From Trichormus_B sp936914905 (GTDB lineage: Bacteria; Cyanobacteriota; Cyanobacteriia; Cyanobacteriales; Nostocaceae): a stretch of DNA of 64,000 bases. The notes under the pieces are model-generated. The model had not been told where the DNA came from. It ran no database searches and worked only from the letters and a program-made list of their open reading frames with translations. Positions 1 to 9,112 of the stretch are shown here, in pieces. The stretch is from NCBI RefSeq assembly GCF_039871975.1, contig NZ_JBDPLL010000001.1, one strand, 5' to 3'. The position numbers were made by a program, and so were the translations under genes. Each line of letters starts with the position of its first letter. Position 1 is the first letter of the stretch.

Positions 1-210
1 CTGAAACTAATAAAATCTTTAAATTATTCAATTATATAGGTTCTGGCAATTTGGCAGATCTCTAGGGGTTTTTGAGCCTGCTCTAGGTCCATAAAAAATT
101 ATGCTTTTATTAGCGTAATTTTTGGTACGTTACCTGTCAAGAGCAATTTGGTTAAAAATAATCAAGCAACAACTCACATCTTTGTATAGTTAGTAACTGA
201 GGTGGGATTT

Positions 211-257
211 ATGAGTATTGGGTATTATGAGTATTGGGTATTATGAGTATTGGGTAT
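211..257. repeat. 16-nt tandem repeat in gene-free leader
   Basis: A 16-nt unit, ATGAGTATTGGGTATT, occurs two full times and a third time almost complete. It is the only clear structure in the first 648 bases. The rest of 1-648 shows no open frame with coding character, only short GC-richer palindromic patches near 335-360 and 515-575 that resemble the dispersed repeats common in Nostocales. Confidence 0.8.
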
Positions 258-648
258 AAGGATGGGTAATCATAGACTAAAGCTGATGGTAACTCCTAGT
301 TAATTCCATTTAAAGTAAGCATTCAGCTAATGCCTAACGGCAGGCTACGCGAACAAGCATAAGGAGTCCGATATTTCAGGCTAATACCAAAATACCTATT
401 TAATAATTAACCAATTTCTGAAAGATTAGAACTCCTGACTCCTGAATTCTGTTATTAATTTTTTTCTGGAACTCAACCTTCTTTCCTCTCTCTCACTCCT
501 CTTTTCTCTTTGCTAAGTAACGCTACTGAAGTAAGCGGAGCTATGCCCGTAGGGCTTTAGGAGCCCTTACCCGAGACTATCACTTTCTTCCAGCATAGAA
601 CATCTTGGAATAGGCTGCTTCCAGTGCCATGTATGATGTAGTCATTGC

Positions 649-980
649 TTGGAGATGAAAGCCGTGACTACTTACAAAATCAAGTTTAAAGAAGGAACCT
701 TACGGATTGATTTTGGCGAACCTGCCCAAAATGACCGATTTGTTAAGGATACTGCTGCACATTTGGGAGAAATCGCGCAGTTAGGAGAACTGTCTAAGGG
801 TAAATTGTTGAGGATTAATGGGTCTGTATCTATCCCTGTCGCTTTTGTATTAGCACATAAATTAGCACATATTTAGAGATCAGTTTTTTCGACTCAAAAG
901 CAGAATCGTGTGTGACGTATATTACAGAGTACCCTGCTTATAAACCGGGAGAATCAATTGATCGATATCTGATTGATTAA
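649..980 (+). pseudogene. csx3: stand-alone csx3 (ring nuclease family), frameshifted
   Basis: The first frame (TTG 649 or ATG 655) encodes about 75 residues matching the N-terminal part of the adjacent 1010-1942 product: both have a GELS-GGK/KGK-LL-I-G core. It stops at 874-876. The missing C-terminal part continues in the -1 frame from about 876 to the TAA at 978-980 (FFDSK, EYPAYKPGESID), matching residues that follow in the neighbour. A single-base deletion near 870-878 explains the break. Csx3 proteins of about 100 residues degrade cyclic oligoadenylate made by Cas10 in type III CRISPR systems. This copy keeps a histidine pair (HKLAH) that the intact neighbour has partly lost. I infer a former stand-alone Csx3 paralogue. 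Confidence 0.75.
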
Positions 981-1009
981 ACAGATAGTTACGGCTCCTA
1001 ATAAATCCT

Positions 1010-1942
1010 ATGGCAACGTATCACCTTAATATAGAAAGCAATAATATAGAAAGCAATGTTTTGAAAGTTAGGTTTGAAAAACCTGCTAATGGCAATCAAG
1101 TAATTAAGGATACAGTGGTAGCTTTAGAAAAGATGGTCAGATCAGGTGAACTTTCTGGAGGAAAATTATTAAAAATTGATGGGCTAGCATCTGTGGCGGT
1201 TACTTATATGATTCCACATCAGATATCTCAGTTCTATGGTGCGCTCGCTATTTTTGATCCCAAGATTTATAGACCAGGATACAAGACCTTCATAATAGCG
1301 GTTTTCGAAACCCCAGCATACAAGACAGGTGAACTTATTGAAACAGATGAAGCACACAAGAATAAGCTCATTATCAATGTTGTACTTTGTGGTCACCCAC
1401 AGTCTGGTAAATTATGTATGCGTGAAGGTTTAAAGCAAGCTATCTTCAGTATTGAAGGCGCACCCTATCTTGATATGATTACGGCTTGTCCTGATGGTGA
1501 AAACATCTGGTTTTCTGATTCTGCAAGGCGTGATTCTAATTTAGCTAGACTATTGAAGGATGAGTATAACGCCAAATTTACCGCTGAGTTTCCCCAAACA
1601 GGAGCTAGTTGGGTGTGGTGTGCTAGTACACTACTCAATATTATTGATATAAGTCGGAAAATTACTGAAGAAAGTCGGGTGATTGTGCGTGAAGCTACTC
1701 ACGCTGTGATTTTGGCTGGGGATAGGGGCAAGGATGAGGTTGGTCTCTGGGAAGATTTTTGGCGGGATTGGAATCTACCTATCATTGCTAATCTTGATAG
1801 TGATTATCATGGTAAGGATAATAAAATTGTTACGAAGTCACCTTTGTTCACTGGTACTGTTAATTACTTGGCACTGAGTGCGGATCTTTCATGTCGTCCG
1901 ATGGTGGAGGCTTTGGCGCAGGTTTTCGTGGGGTTAGTTTGA
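1010..1942 (+). CDS. csx3: Csx3-ATPase fusion protein (putative cOA ring nuclease)
   Basis: 310 residues. Residues 1 to about 115 are a Csx3 domain, similar to the broken gene just upstream. From about residue 120 follows a P-loop ATPase-like domain with the string GHPQSGKL, where a Walker A motif would read GxxxxGKS/T. Csx3 fused to an AAA-type domain is a known cyanobacterial architecture in type III loci; Csx3 is a ring nuclease that removes the cyclic oligoadenylate signal. Oddities: the P-loop Ser/Thr is Leu, and in the Csx3 part the second His of the H-x3-H pair seen in the upstream paralogue is Gln (HQISQ). The reading frame is intact. It ends two bases before the cas10 start, so the two are probably co-transcribed. 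Family identification is fairly secure; activity is doubtful. Confidence 0.78.
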   Translation: MATYHLNIESNNIESNVLKVRFEKPANGNQVIKDTVVALEKMVRSGELSGGKLLKIDGLASVAVTYMIPHQISQFYGALAIFDPKIYRPGYKTFIIAVFETPAYKTGELIETDEAHKNKLIINVVLCGHPQSGKLCMREGLKQAIFSIEGAPYLDMITACPDGENIWFSDSARRDSNLARLLKDEYNAKFTAEFPQTGASWVWCASTLLNIIDISRKITEESRVIVREATHAVILAGDRGKDEVGLWEDFWRDWNLPIIANLDSDYHGKDNKIVTKSPLFTGTVNYLALSADLSCRPMVEALAQVFVGLV

Positions 1943-1943
1943 A

Positions 1944-4286
1944 GTGAGTTTAAAAATGGATAAGATGAATTCTGTTAGTATTGCGATCACCTGGTGTTTA
2001 GCTTGGGGTAATGAACGTCAACCCCAGTTTGACATTTCTCTTTTACAACAAATGCGGGAGGCTTTGAATCATGAGAATGATGAGCGAGAAGTACCAAGAA
2101 GAGTATCCTTTTTAGTCGATGCAGTGAGAGAATTAGAACAATTGGATAAGCCTGAAAATTTTCCAAAAAGTTTAGATTCTTTAAAAAAACTAATTGAAAA
2201 GCACTCTATTTTATGGCAATCTAAAATTGGTTTAGTTTATGGTGGTGTAACCAAGATTGAACAATATCTATTTGAAGAATCTAAACTTCCTTATATTCGT
2301 GGTGCTTCTGGACTTTTAGATAGAATCAATCTAATTGACTTACCTGCTTTCTTTAATGTAATTCCCAAATCAGACCGTCACGACTATACTATCCAATGTG
2401 GGAAAACTAAAAAGTGGCTGAATGCGAGTTTTCCTAATCAACCTAATTTAACAGATGCTTTAATTCCTGAACAGATTATTTACTCAACTGGTGGTAATAT
2501 CCTTGCTTTTTGCCCTGCTGCCTTTGTAGATGACTTAGCAAATGCTATAGAAAAACGTTATACAGAAGAAACTTTAATCGCTAATTCTTGTGCTGTTGGA
2601 GAAACTTTCAGAGTAATAGAAACTCGTTTAGGTTTACTCCAAGATAACATTGCAGAAACATTTTGGTTGGAAAAATATCAAAAAGAGTATCAAAATACTA
2701 TTATTGAGGCATGTTTTGGGAAAATTGATAATTTATCAGAAATTGAGAACATATTTAAAAAACATAAAAGTTTTAATGAATTGACTACAAAACTAGTAAT
2801 TCGTCTGAATCAGCGTCGTAGTGGTAATGAAAGTGGAGATCGTCCTACTCGTCGTTATCCACCAATGTTTGAAACACATCCTTATTTAAGGCGAGATGAA
2901 GCAGAAAAGCATTCTGCAATTGCTCATATAAGTGAACTTACTGGTCAACCTTATCTATCTGAAACTTTAATCCGTAAAATAGGAGTAGGTGACAGAGCAA
3001 AAACTGGAATTCCTGAAACACCGCCATGGTATAAATACTATCAAGATAAAGGACTAAAATGGGAAGCTGGTATCATTGAGAGTTCGCTTGATAAATTTGA
3101 GGATTTTCTAGTCAAAAATTCAGAACAGTCTCAGGCATATTATGGAAATAACGACAATCGGAAAAAAGAAATTAAAATCCCTGAATCCTTAACACAATTG
3201 AGTAAAGTAAGCAATGGCTATGTTGCTTATATATATGCAGACGGTAATAATATTGGCAGTTTCATTCAGAATATCCGTACTCCAGAAGAGTATCAACAAT
3301 TTAGTCAAGATGTTGAGAATGCCACAAAATATGCTGTCTATCAAGCTTTAGCCTACAATCTCCAACCTCGGAAAATCAAAGGTATTAGTGAAGCACAATC
3401 AAAAATTAAAGATGGCGATTTAATACATCCATTTGAAATTATCACTATTGGGGGTGACGACATTTTATTAATAGTCCCTGCTGATAAATCCTTACAAATT
3501 GCTAAAATGATTGGTAAACAATTTGAAAACATTCTTTTGGATGGAGTCCCAATCTCAGGAGTAGAAATTAAAGGCCAATACAAAGTACGAGAAAAATTAC
3601 TCTATCCTGACAAATTCCACCGTTTTCGTAAAACTATACCAGAACATTATCAGTGTGAATTAAGTATGTCAATCGGCGTATTAATTACAGCTTATAACAC
3701 ACCGATTTACTATGCGAAAGAATTGGTTACAGAACTCTTAAGATCTGCCAAGAAATATGCTAGACTCTTAAAGTATACTGATATTTTAACAAATGAAGAA
3801 ATCACTTATTATGGTGGTACAGTTGATTTTTTTACTATGAAGTCAGGAACTATGATTTCATCAGGTATTGGAGAATTTCGCAAACAGACTTTAACCATTG
3901 ATAAACTTAAACTTTATGCTGCACCCTATACCCTACCTGAGTTAGATAAATTCTTAATATCTCTTCAAGCATTGCAGAAAACTGAGTTTCCAAAACCGCA
4001 ACTTTATCAAATTCGTAGCTTCCTAGAACGAGGTAGACGAACTGCAAGTTTAAATTATTACTATTTTCGTGATCGACTTAATAAAGGACAAGATACACTT
4101 AAAGCAAACTTTGAAGATACATGGTGTACCGCTAAAACTAACAAAGGTAATATTGCACCTTGGATGTGCAATATTGAAGAAGAAATATATGAAACTATCT
4201 GGCAAGAAATGGTAGATTTATTCTATTTAATCGAATTTTCTGATACCAAATCTCAACAAGCATTACAACAGTATATTAACCCATGA
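1944..4286 (+). CDS. cas10: Cas10 large subunit of type III CRISPR complex
   Basis: 780 residues from GTG 1944 (776 from ATG 1956). It carries Cas10/Cmr2 hallmarks: KLPYIRGASGLLDRIN near residue 115, a first palm-like segment STGGNILAF near residue 182, the palm segment YIYADGNNIG near 430, and the cyclase motif GGDD at residues 503-506 (counted from GTG). This subunit makes cyclic oligoadenylate from ATP when the complex binds target RNA. I see no N-terminal HD nuclease motif and no CxxC pairs of a zinc ribbon, so target-DNA cleavage by this subunit is unlikely. The stop overlaps the next start (ATGA, 4283-4286), as in a tightly coupled operon. The neighbouring csx10 and Csx19-like genes favour subtype III-D. 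Confidence 0.92.
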   Translation: MSLKMDKMNSVSIAITWCLAWGNERQPQFDISLLQQMREALNHENDEREVPRRVSFLVDAVRELEQLDKPENFPKSLDSLKKLIEKHSILWQSKIGLVYGGVTKIEQYLFEESKLPYIRGASGLLDRINLIDLPAFFNVIPKSDRHDYTIQCGKTKKWLNASFPNQPNLTDALIPEQIIYSTGGNILAFCPAAFVDDLANAIEKRYTEETLIANSCAVGETFRVIETRLGLLQDNIAETFWLEKYQKEYQNTIIEACFGKIDNLSEIENIFKKHKSFNELTTKLVIRLNQRRSGNESGDRPTRRYPPMFETHPYLRRDEAEKHSAIAHISELTGQPYLSETLIRKIGVGDRAKTGIPETPPWYKYYQDKGLKWEAGIIESSLDKFEDFLVKNSEQSQAYYGNNDNRKKEIKIPESLTQLSKVSNGYVAYIYADGNNIGSFIQNIRTPEEYQQFSQDVENATKYAVYQALAYNLQPRKIKGISEAQSKIKDGDLIHPFEIITIGGDDILLIVPADKSLQIAKMIGKQFENILLDGVPISGVEIKGQYKVREKLLYPDKFHRFRKTIPEHYQCELSMSIGVLITAYNTPIYYAKELVTELLRSAKKYARLLKYTDILTNEEITYYGGTVDFFTMKSGTMISSGIGEFRKQTLTIDKLKLYAAPYTLPELDKFLISLQALQKTEFPKPQLYQIRSFLERGRRTASLNYYYFRDRLNKGQDTLKANFEDTWCTAKTNKGNIAPWMCNIEEEIYETIWQEMVDLFYLIEFSDTKSQQALQQYINP

Positions 4287-5041
4287 TACAACTTAAGGAT
4301 TTACTAGAAAATAATGCTAATAGAAAGATTGAACTTTATACAATTACTGCCATAATTGATTCAGCTTTATATGTAGGTGTAGGAGGTTCTTCTGGCTCTT
4401 TACTAGATAAACCTATTGTCCGCAACGCAGAAAATAATTTACTAATTCCTGGTTCACACATTAAAGGACGAGTACGCCATGAATGCGAAAAACTACTGCG
4501 CGGGTTACAATGGGCAATTTCTGAATCTCCCAATGCAGAAAAAATGGTTGTTCGTAGAGATAATGCATCTACAAGATTTCAACGCAATGAATACGAAATA
4601 CCTGGATATGAACATACATATCACTGTTTAATAAGTCAAATTTTCGGTGATCCAGTCTTACCTTCGCGAGTAATTTTTGATGATTTAATTTGTACAGAAG
4701 ATCCAGAAAACTTACCAGAAGTTGTTCGTCCGGGTGTAACTATCAACCGTCGTCGTCGTACCGGAGAAGAAAAGAAACTTTATTTTTTAGAAACCTCACC
4801 TGCAAATGCAGAACTCAAATTTCAAGGACAGATACATATTCAACCAAGTTTGACACCAGAAAGACCAGATTATGCAAAAGTTTTAATTTTTGCAGGGTTA
4901 AAACAAATTTATGCCTTAGGTGGCAGTAAATCTGCTGGTTTAGGTTGGTTACATTGGAAATTATGTGAGTTAAAAAATGAATTAATAAATATGAATCTAA
5001 AAGAAATTTGGCAGTTTTTAGCAAAAGGAGAGATGAAGTGA
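4283..5041 (+). CDS. Cas7-like RAMP protein (Csm3 group)
   Basis: 252 residues. It has the RAMP features of a Cas7 backbone subunit: the loop LLIPGSHIKGRVRHECE near residues 53-69 (the family pattern is PGSSxKGxxR) and a glycine-rich C-terminal loop GGSKSAGLGWLHW. Asp42, in the segment GSLLDKPIVRN, sits where Csm3 proteins carry the catalytic Asp that cuts target RNA every six nucleotides. The gene overlaps cas10 by 4 bp and csx10 by 4 bp, so translation is coupled on both sides. It is shorter than the other three RAMPs here. Placement in the Csm3 group is from motif pattern, not a search. Confidence 0.85.
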   Translation: MIQLKDLLENNANRKIELYTITAIIDSALYVGVGGSSGSLLDKPIVRNAENNLLIPGSHIKGRVRHECEKLLRGLQWAISESPNAEKMVVRRDNASTRFQRNEYEIPGYEHTYHCLISQIFGDPVLPSRVIFDDLICTEDPENLPEVVRPGVTINRRRRTGEEKKLYFLETSPANAELKFQGQIHIQPSLTPERPDYAKVLIFAGLKQIYALGGSKSAGLGWLHWKLCELKNELINMNLKEIWQFLAKGEMK

Positions 5042-6318
5042 AGAGAATTGAATTAGAAATTAAAGTCTTATCTCCTTTAGCAATTTCTCGACAAAAGCTT
5101 GGGGGTTCTGTCAGTAAATGTGAAGATTATATTCCTGGTAGTGTGATTCGTGGGGCTATTGCTAGTGAAATTTTAAAACAATCTGGTCAACAGTTTAGTA
5201 ATCTGAGTCAAAATGGTGGTGATTTTCAGGCTTTGTTTTTAGGTGATGAACCAGCTATTTTCCAGAATGCTTATCCTAATATTCGGAAAACAAAAAAAGA
5301 TAGTTTTAGAATTGAAGAAGAAGTGAAAATATTACCCACTACTGCTTTAAGTTCAAAGATAACCCCAGGTTTTAAAACATCCTCTAGAAAAGATCAGAAG
5401 TGTAATGGTGTCTTTGACACCCTTTTTGACCGTTTATGTGCAGATTTCTATGGTTACGCATATGAACCTAATTGTCCCATTGATGGAGGTAGTGTAGATT
5501 TTCCAGGAATTACTTTTTATACTGTACTTGATAATAAATACTATAAACTTTCATCACAAAAACGTTTATTAACTAAGGTGGGAATAAATAGAAGACGTGC
5601 TACTTCCGAAGAAAAGACTTTGTATAGTATTGAAGTTTTAAATGAATCAGAATTAGGGGGTAACAATCCAAAGCCTGTAAGTTATAGATCATCTATTATT
5701 GTTCCAGATAATTTATCAAGTTTACTCTGGAAATTTATTGATCAAAACTCACTAAATTTTCGTTTAGGAGGTTCAACTTCACGCGGTTTAGGAAAAGTTA
5801 AGATTAAATCTATAATTGTAGGAATTGGAGATAAAACAACTAAAGTAATTAAAAAAAAAATCCAGGTTTTCACTCATAAACTTGATACTCGGTGGAAAGA
5901 TAAGTGGTCAGTTTTTGGGAAACCACGTCAAAACCTATCGGAAAACCGTAACTATTTCAGTTTAGACTTACAGGCAGATGCAATTTTAATTGAAAGATGG
6001 CAACGTACAACTGTTATTTCCCCACAAATGTTAAAACAATTTACAGATGTTGAGGATGAATCATTAAAACTGGAAGCAGCTTATAGTAGTTATGAATATC
6101 GTTCTGGTTGGAACTCTGCTTGGGGATTGATGAAAGATGTTGAGTTAATAACTAATAAAGGTTCTGTTTACTTATTTAGTACCTCTCAACCAAAAAAATG
6201 GTATGCAGCTTTAGCTAATTTAGAGTTAAAAGGAATTGGAGAAAGAACTTATGAAGGTTTCGGTCAAGTTGAAGTTTGTAATGATTTTCATTTAGTTATG
6301 AGAGAGGAACTCGTTTAA
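5038..6318 (+). CDS. csx10: Csx10 (Cas5-like RAMP of type III-D)
   Basis: I choose GTG 5038 rather than the longer frame from TTG 5008. It is preceded by AAGGAGAG at about 5023-5030, and its first bases overlap the previous stop as GTGA. The product is 426 residues beginning MKRIELEIKVLSPLAI. Early on there is DYIPGSVIRGAIASEI, typical of Csx10, and a glycine-rich loop GGSTSRGLGKVKI in the middle. A second half with low similarity to single RAMP domains suggests two RAMP folds. Csx10 takes the Cas5 position, holding the 5' handle of the crRNA in III-D complexes. It ends one base before the next gene. Confidence 0.85.
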   Translation: MKRIELEIKVLSPLAISRQKLGGSVSKCEDYIPGSVIRGAIASEILKQSGQQFSNLSQNGGDFQALFLGDEPAIFQNAYPNIRKTKKDSFRIEEEVKILPTTALSSKITPGFKTSSRKDQKCNGVFDTLFDRLCADFYGYAYEPNCPIDGGSVDFPGITFYTVLDNKYYKLSSQKRLLTKVGINRRRATSEEKTLYSIEVLNESELGGNNPKPVSYRSSIIVPDNLSSLLWKFIDQNSLNFRLGGSTSRGLGKVKIKSIIVGIGDKTTKVIKKKIQVFTHKLDTRWKDKWSVFGKPRQNLSENRNYFSLDLQADAILIERWQRTTVISPQMLKQFTDVEDESLKLEAAYSSYEYRSGWNSAWGLMKDVELITNKGSVYLFSTSQPKKWYAALANLELKGIGERTYEGFGQVEVCNDFHLVMREELV

Positions 6319-6319
6319 T

Positions 6320-6826
6320 ATGCAAGATAATTTAGATTCATTTTCGAGACAACAACTAGAGTTTAGAATTCAAAAGGCAATGGCAGATCACATAGATCAT
6401 ATTATTGACAGAATTAATACAATAGCCGAAAAATTTTCTATTGGTAATGAAGATAAGAAATCTCCTTTTAGAAATGTTTTATCTAATGCAGTTAGTCCTA
6501 GTGCTTCGATTTCAAGTATTACACTTTTTATCCAATGTCAGATTGGTAAAAGTGGAGCAAGTCCCATTTGGAGTAAGAGAATTGGCAATGAACTTTTTGC
6601 TACAGTACTTGTTCTTCAAATTGAGCAATTGATAGAAGATGCAAATACTGTTGTTAAATATATTAGAAAATCTATCCCTAAAAATAATCCCTTAAATAAC
6701 TATCTTGATAATGTAAATAATCAGAAAGAGCTTACAAAAGAAATCCATCTTAAGCTGGTACAACTATACTTAGGTTATCTTGCTAGAAAACATACCGCTT
6801 TAGTTGGAGAAACAAGGTTTAAGTAA
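6320..6826 (+). CDS. small protein in cas operon, candidate small subunit (Cas11-like)
   Basis: 168 residues, directly after csx10 with a one-base gap (TAAtATG). The sequence is largely predicted helix, with charged and leucine-rich stretches and no Cas7-like glycine loop. Most characteristic is the C-terminal segment LVQLYLGYLARKHTALVG. I do not recognise a named family. Position and helical character make it a candidate Cas11-type small subunit, but 11677-12027 is an equally good candidate. Intact, with no sign of decay. Confidence 0.6.
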   Translation: MQDNLDSFSRQQLEFRIQKAMADHIDHIIDRINTIAEKFSIGNEDKKSPFRNVLSNAVSPSASISSITLFIQCQIGKSGASPIWSKRIGNELFATVLVLQIEQLIEDANTVVKYIRKSIPKNNPLNNYLDNVNNQKELTKEIHLKLVQLYLGYLARKHTALVGETRFK

Positions 6827-6868
6827 AATTCTCAAACTTAATAGGCTACACCAAACCAAGGAGTAACT

Positions 6869-7400
6869 ATGCATCGTCTTTTAATTTTTACCCTATGGAC
6901 TAGTTTACTAACTAACGAAATAGAAGATGAAGATCCTAGAAAAGGGATTTTAGGTCTGAATAGAATAGCTAAGTGGACTCAATAAAAAACTGAAAATACT
7001 TTAGACTCTTCTCATATTTTTTCTCAAAGTGTTGTGCTTTTACAAAATAGACTGAATAACAAACTAAATAATAATAATGTTTTAGGAATACCAGAAATGA
7101 GCACTGAGTTGAATGGCATTTATGAGTTATATGATGAGCAATTAAGTAAAGGTAATCAAGATATGTATTTCTTAATTACTACTGACACTCCACAGAGACT
7201 AGTCCTAGTAAAAGTAGTGAACAATTTCCTTTACAGTTAAGTAATTTTTGTTCATACTTTCACACTAGAACGATAGACATTTACTGAACTTTATGTAGGA
7301 AAATAGTTTAGAGTCAAGTACAAAGTGGCTAAAGGAGCTTTGATACTACGACATTATGAAAAGCATAAAAAGCATAAATATCTACAGGGCAAAGAAACAA
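6869..7400 (+). pseudogene. CARF-domain effector gene (APE2256/TIGR02619-like), broken
   Basis: Starts at ATG 6869 behind a good SD (CAAGGAG). The N-terminus MHRLLIFTLWTSLLTN matches the beta-strand/loop of CARF proteins of the APE2256 group, which read roughly VGTSLLTN at this place. An in-frame TAA at 6983-6985 cuts the protein after 38 residues. The same frame then continues to 7240 and includes FLITTDTPQ, a second CARF-like motif. A frameshift near 7195 passes the reading to another frame (PSKSSEQFPLQLSNFCSYF), ending at a TGA near 7288, with further stops beyond. CARF proteins bind the cyclic oligoadenylate made by Cas10 and activate an effector domain. No effector domain survives here. 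Family call is by motif only. Confidence 0.6.
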
Positions 7401-7420
7401 CATAATTAAATTATAAAACT

Positions 7421-8320
7421 ATGTTTGACATATTTAGAAATCGCCTAGAAATAACAGGAATACTAACAACAATCACCGCACTAAGAATTAGTGCAGGACG
7501 TTCTATTGAACCTATTGGAAAAGATTTACCCGTCATCAAAGATGCATTAGGACAACCATTAATACCAGGTTCTAGCTTCAAAGGAGCATTAAGATCCCGT
7601 CTTGAAAGTTTCGTGAGAGGAGTTGATGATAGATTTGCAGCTAACCCAGCAATAGAAAGTGAATGGTCAATTACTCACGACCGTATGAATGGAGAAAATG
7701 GTATTAAAAAAGAGGTTGATAAAGAACTGGAAGGATATCCAGAAAAAGAACGTGCCGCAAAAAAAGATCAGTTACTCACAGATAAAATTATTAATGAAAC
7801 AGATTTAATCTCTCGTCTATTTGGTTCACCTTGGATAGCAAGTAAATTCCAAGTACGCGATTTAACTGTAGTACCTGACACCTGGTTTGGACAATATCAA
7901 GAACGAGACGGAGTATCAATTGATAGAGACACTGAAACCGTAGCAGATGGTCAACTATACGACTTTCAAGTAGTACCAGCATGGACAAAATTTGAATTTC
8001 GTGCAGTGGTAGAAAATGCCGAAGATTGGGAATTAGGACTATTAATGATTGGTTTACATCAACTTCAAACAGAACAGATTACCCTGGGTGGTGGACGTTC
8101 TCGCGGTTTAGGAGTGGTTAAACTAGAGATAGAGAAAATGCGCTGGGTTGATGTTGAAGATAACCCTCAATTTCTCTTGCAATATCTTCAAAAATTAGTT
8201 ATTGCAGATGAAACTGCTTATGAAGATGCAGCAAAATATAAAGATGAATGGGTGAGTCAATTAACTGACTATTTAAACAAGCAAATCTCTCAAAAATCTA
8301 TAAACCAAACTATACATTAA
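7421..8320 (+). CDS. csm3: Cas7-like RAMP protein (Csm3 type)
   Basis: 299 residues. The N-terminal part IGKDLPVIKDALGQPLIPGSSFKGALRSRLE is the classic Csm3 layout. Asp35 in KDLP corresponds to the catalytic Asp of Csm3, followed by the PGSSFKG RNA-binding loop. A thumb-like stretch with SRLFGSPWIASKFQVRD and a glycine loop GGGRSRGLGVVKL at about residues 226-238 complete the fold. It would form the target-RNA-cutting backbone of the complex. The gene follows the broken CARF gene and precedes another broken gene, so the operon has lost function on both sides while this frame is intact. Confidence 0.88.
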   Translation: MFDIFRNRLEITGILTTITALRISAGRSIEPIGKDLPVIKDALGQPLIPGSSFKGALRSRLESFVRGVDDRFAANPAIESEWSITHDRMNGENGIKKEVDKELEGYPEKERAAKKDQLLTDKIINETDLISRLFGSPWIASKFQVRDLTVVPDTWFGQYQERDGVSIDRDTETVADGQLYDFQVVPAWTKFEFRAVVENAEDWELGLLMIGLHQLQTEQITLGGGRSRGLGVVKLEIEKMRWVDVEDNPQFLLQYLQKLVIADETAYEDAAKYKDEWVSQLTDYLNKQISQKSINQTIH

Positions 8321-8463
8321 TTCCTCCGTAGGGTGAGTTATAGTGGAGCAAAACACACTATTATCTCGGTGCGTTACGCTAGAAATAAAAATTTTCGCCA
8401 TTTTTAGTAGCTTTCTATCATAACATACTCTACCACCTACAACAGTATATTGAGGAAGTAAAA

Positions 8464-9060
8464 ATGACTTTCAGTAATTACAAAACTATCAGTGAAGTCC
8501 TCAAAGCATTTCAAGTTATTAATACAGGAGACAATTTTATCAGCGAAATGACCTTTACTACTTCTCACTACTTCTACGAAGACTTAGAACTAATAATTCG
8601 GGATACTGTTGTTGATAACTCAGAATTACTTATCCATGAACATCTTAATTTATTGCGTTCTCAAAGAAGTTTGGAAAACCTACCGCCAACATTTTGTCTT
8701 ATCAAGTTGTGAATTCTTAAACTAAGATGGAAAATTATTAGGATCTGCTCAATATGTTCTAGCTAAACTTTACCCTTGAGGTAAAGTGGTTTTTGACAAA
8801 CCTACTTTATCTTACTTGAAGCTGAACAAGACACTTTGAAGCAAGTTGGGTGCAATATTTAGCACAAATGATTGCTGCTTAAAGATTAAATGGAGAATAC
8901 CAAGTAGTTATTTTTGGTACTATTTCTAATAGTGCTCATTAGCGATTTGGAATAATAGAACGTGAAATCTTGACTAGAAATAGTATTTATTACAAAATCA
9001 AATAACTAGATAAATCATTTGCTGCTCTAAATTGTGTACTTAGATAATCTAAATTATAGC
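8464..9060 (+). pseudogene. broken gene of an uncharacterised cyanobacterial family within the cas operon
   Basis: ATG 8464 with SD GAGGAAG opens an 82-residue frame (MTFSNYKTISEVLKAFQV...) that stops at 8712. The conserved remainder continues in shifting frames: CEFLN, LLGSAQYVLAKLYP, GKVVFDKP, LEAEQDT, AQMIAAQRLNGEYQVVIFGTISNSAH and a final part to about 9060. I recall this as a family repeated in many Nostocales genomes, with a segment reading roughly LVEAKQD that could be a PD-(D/E)xK nuclease core; here that Lys is Glu. Function unknown; at least two frameshifts and several stops. It splits two Cas7 genes. Confidence 0.6.
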
Positions 9061-9112
9061 TAAATGATTTAATATGAATTGCTACCTAAAGTTACTTAAG
9101 TGAAATAAAATT

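Noticed and set aside
211..257. Tandem repeat as a possible CRISPR array
   Set aside because: Units are 16 nt and directly adjacent, without spacers.
5008..5037. TTG 5008 as the start of csx10
   Set aside because: GTG 5038 has a strong SD and the GTGA overlap usual in this operon. The 10 extra residues lie inside the previous gene.
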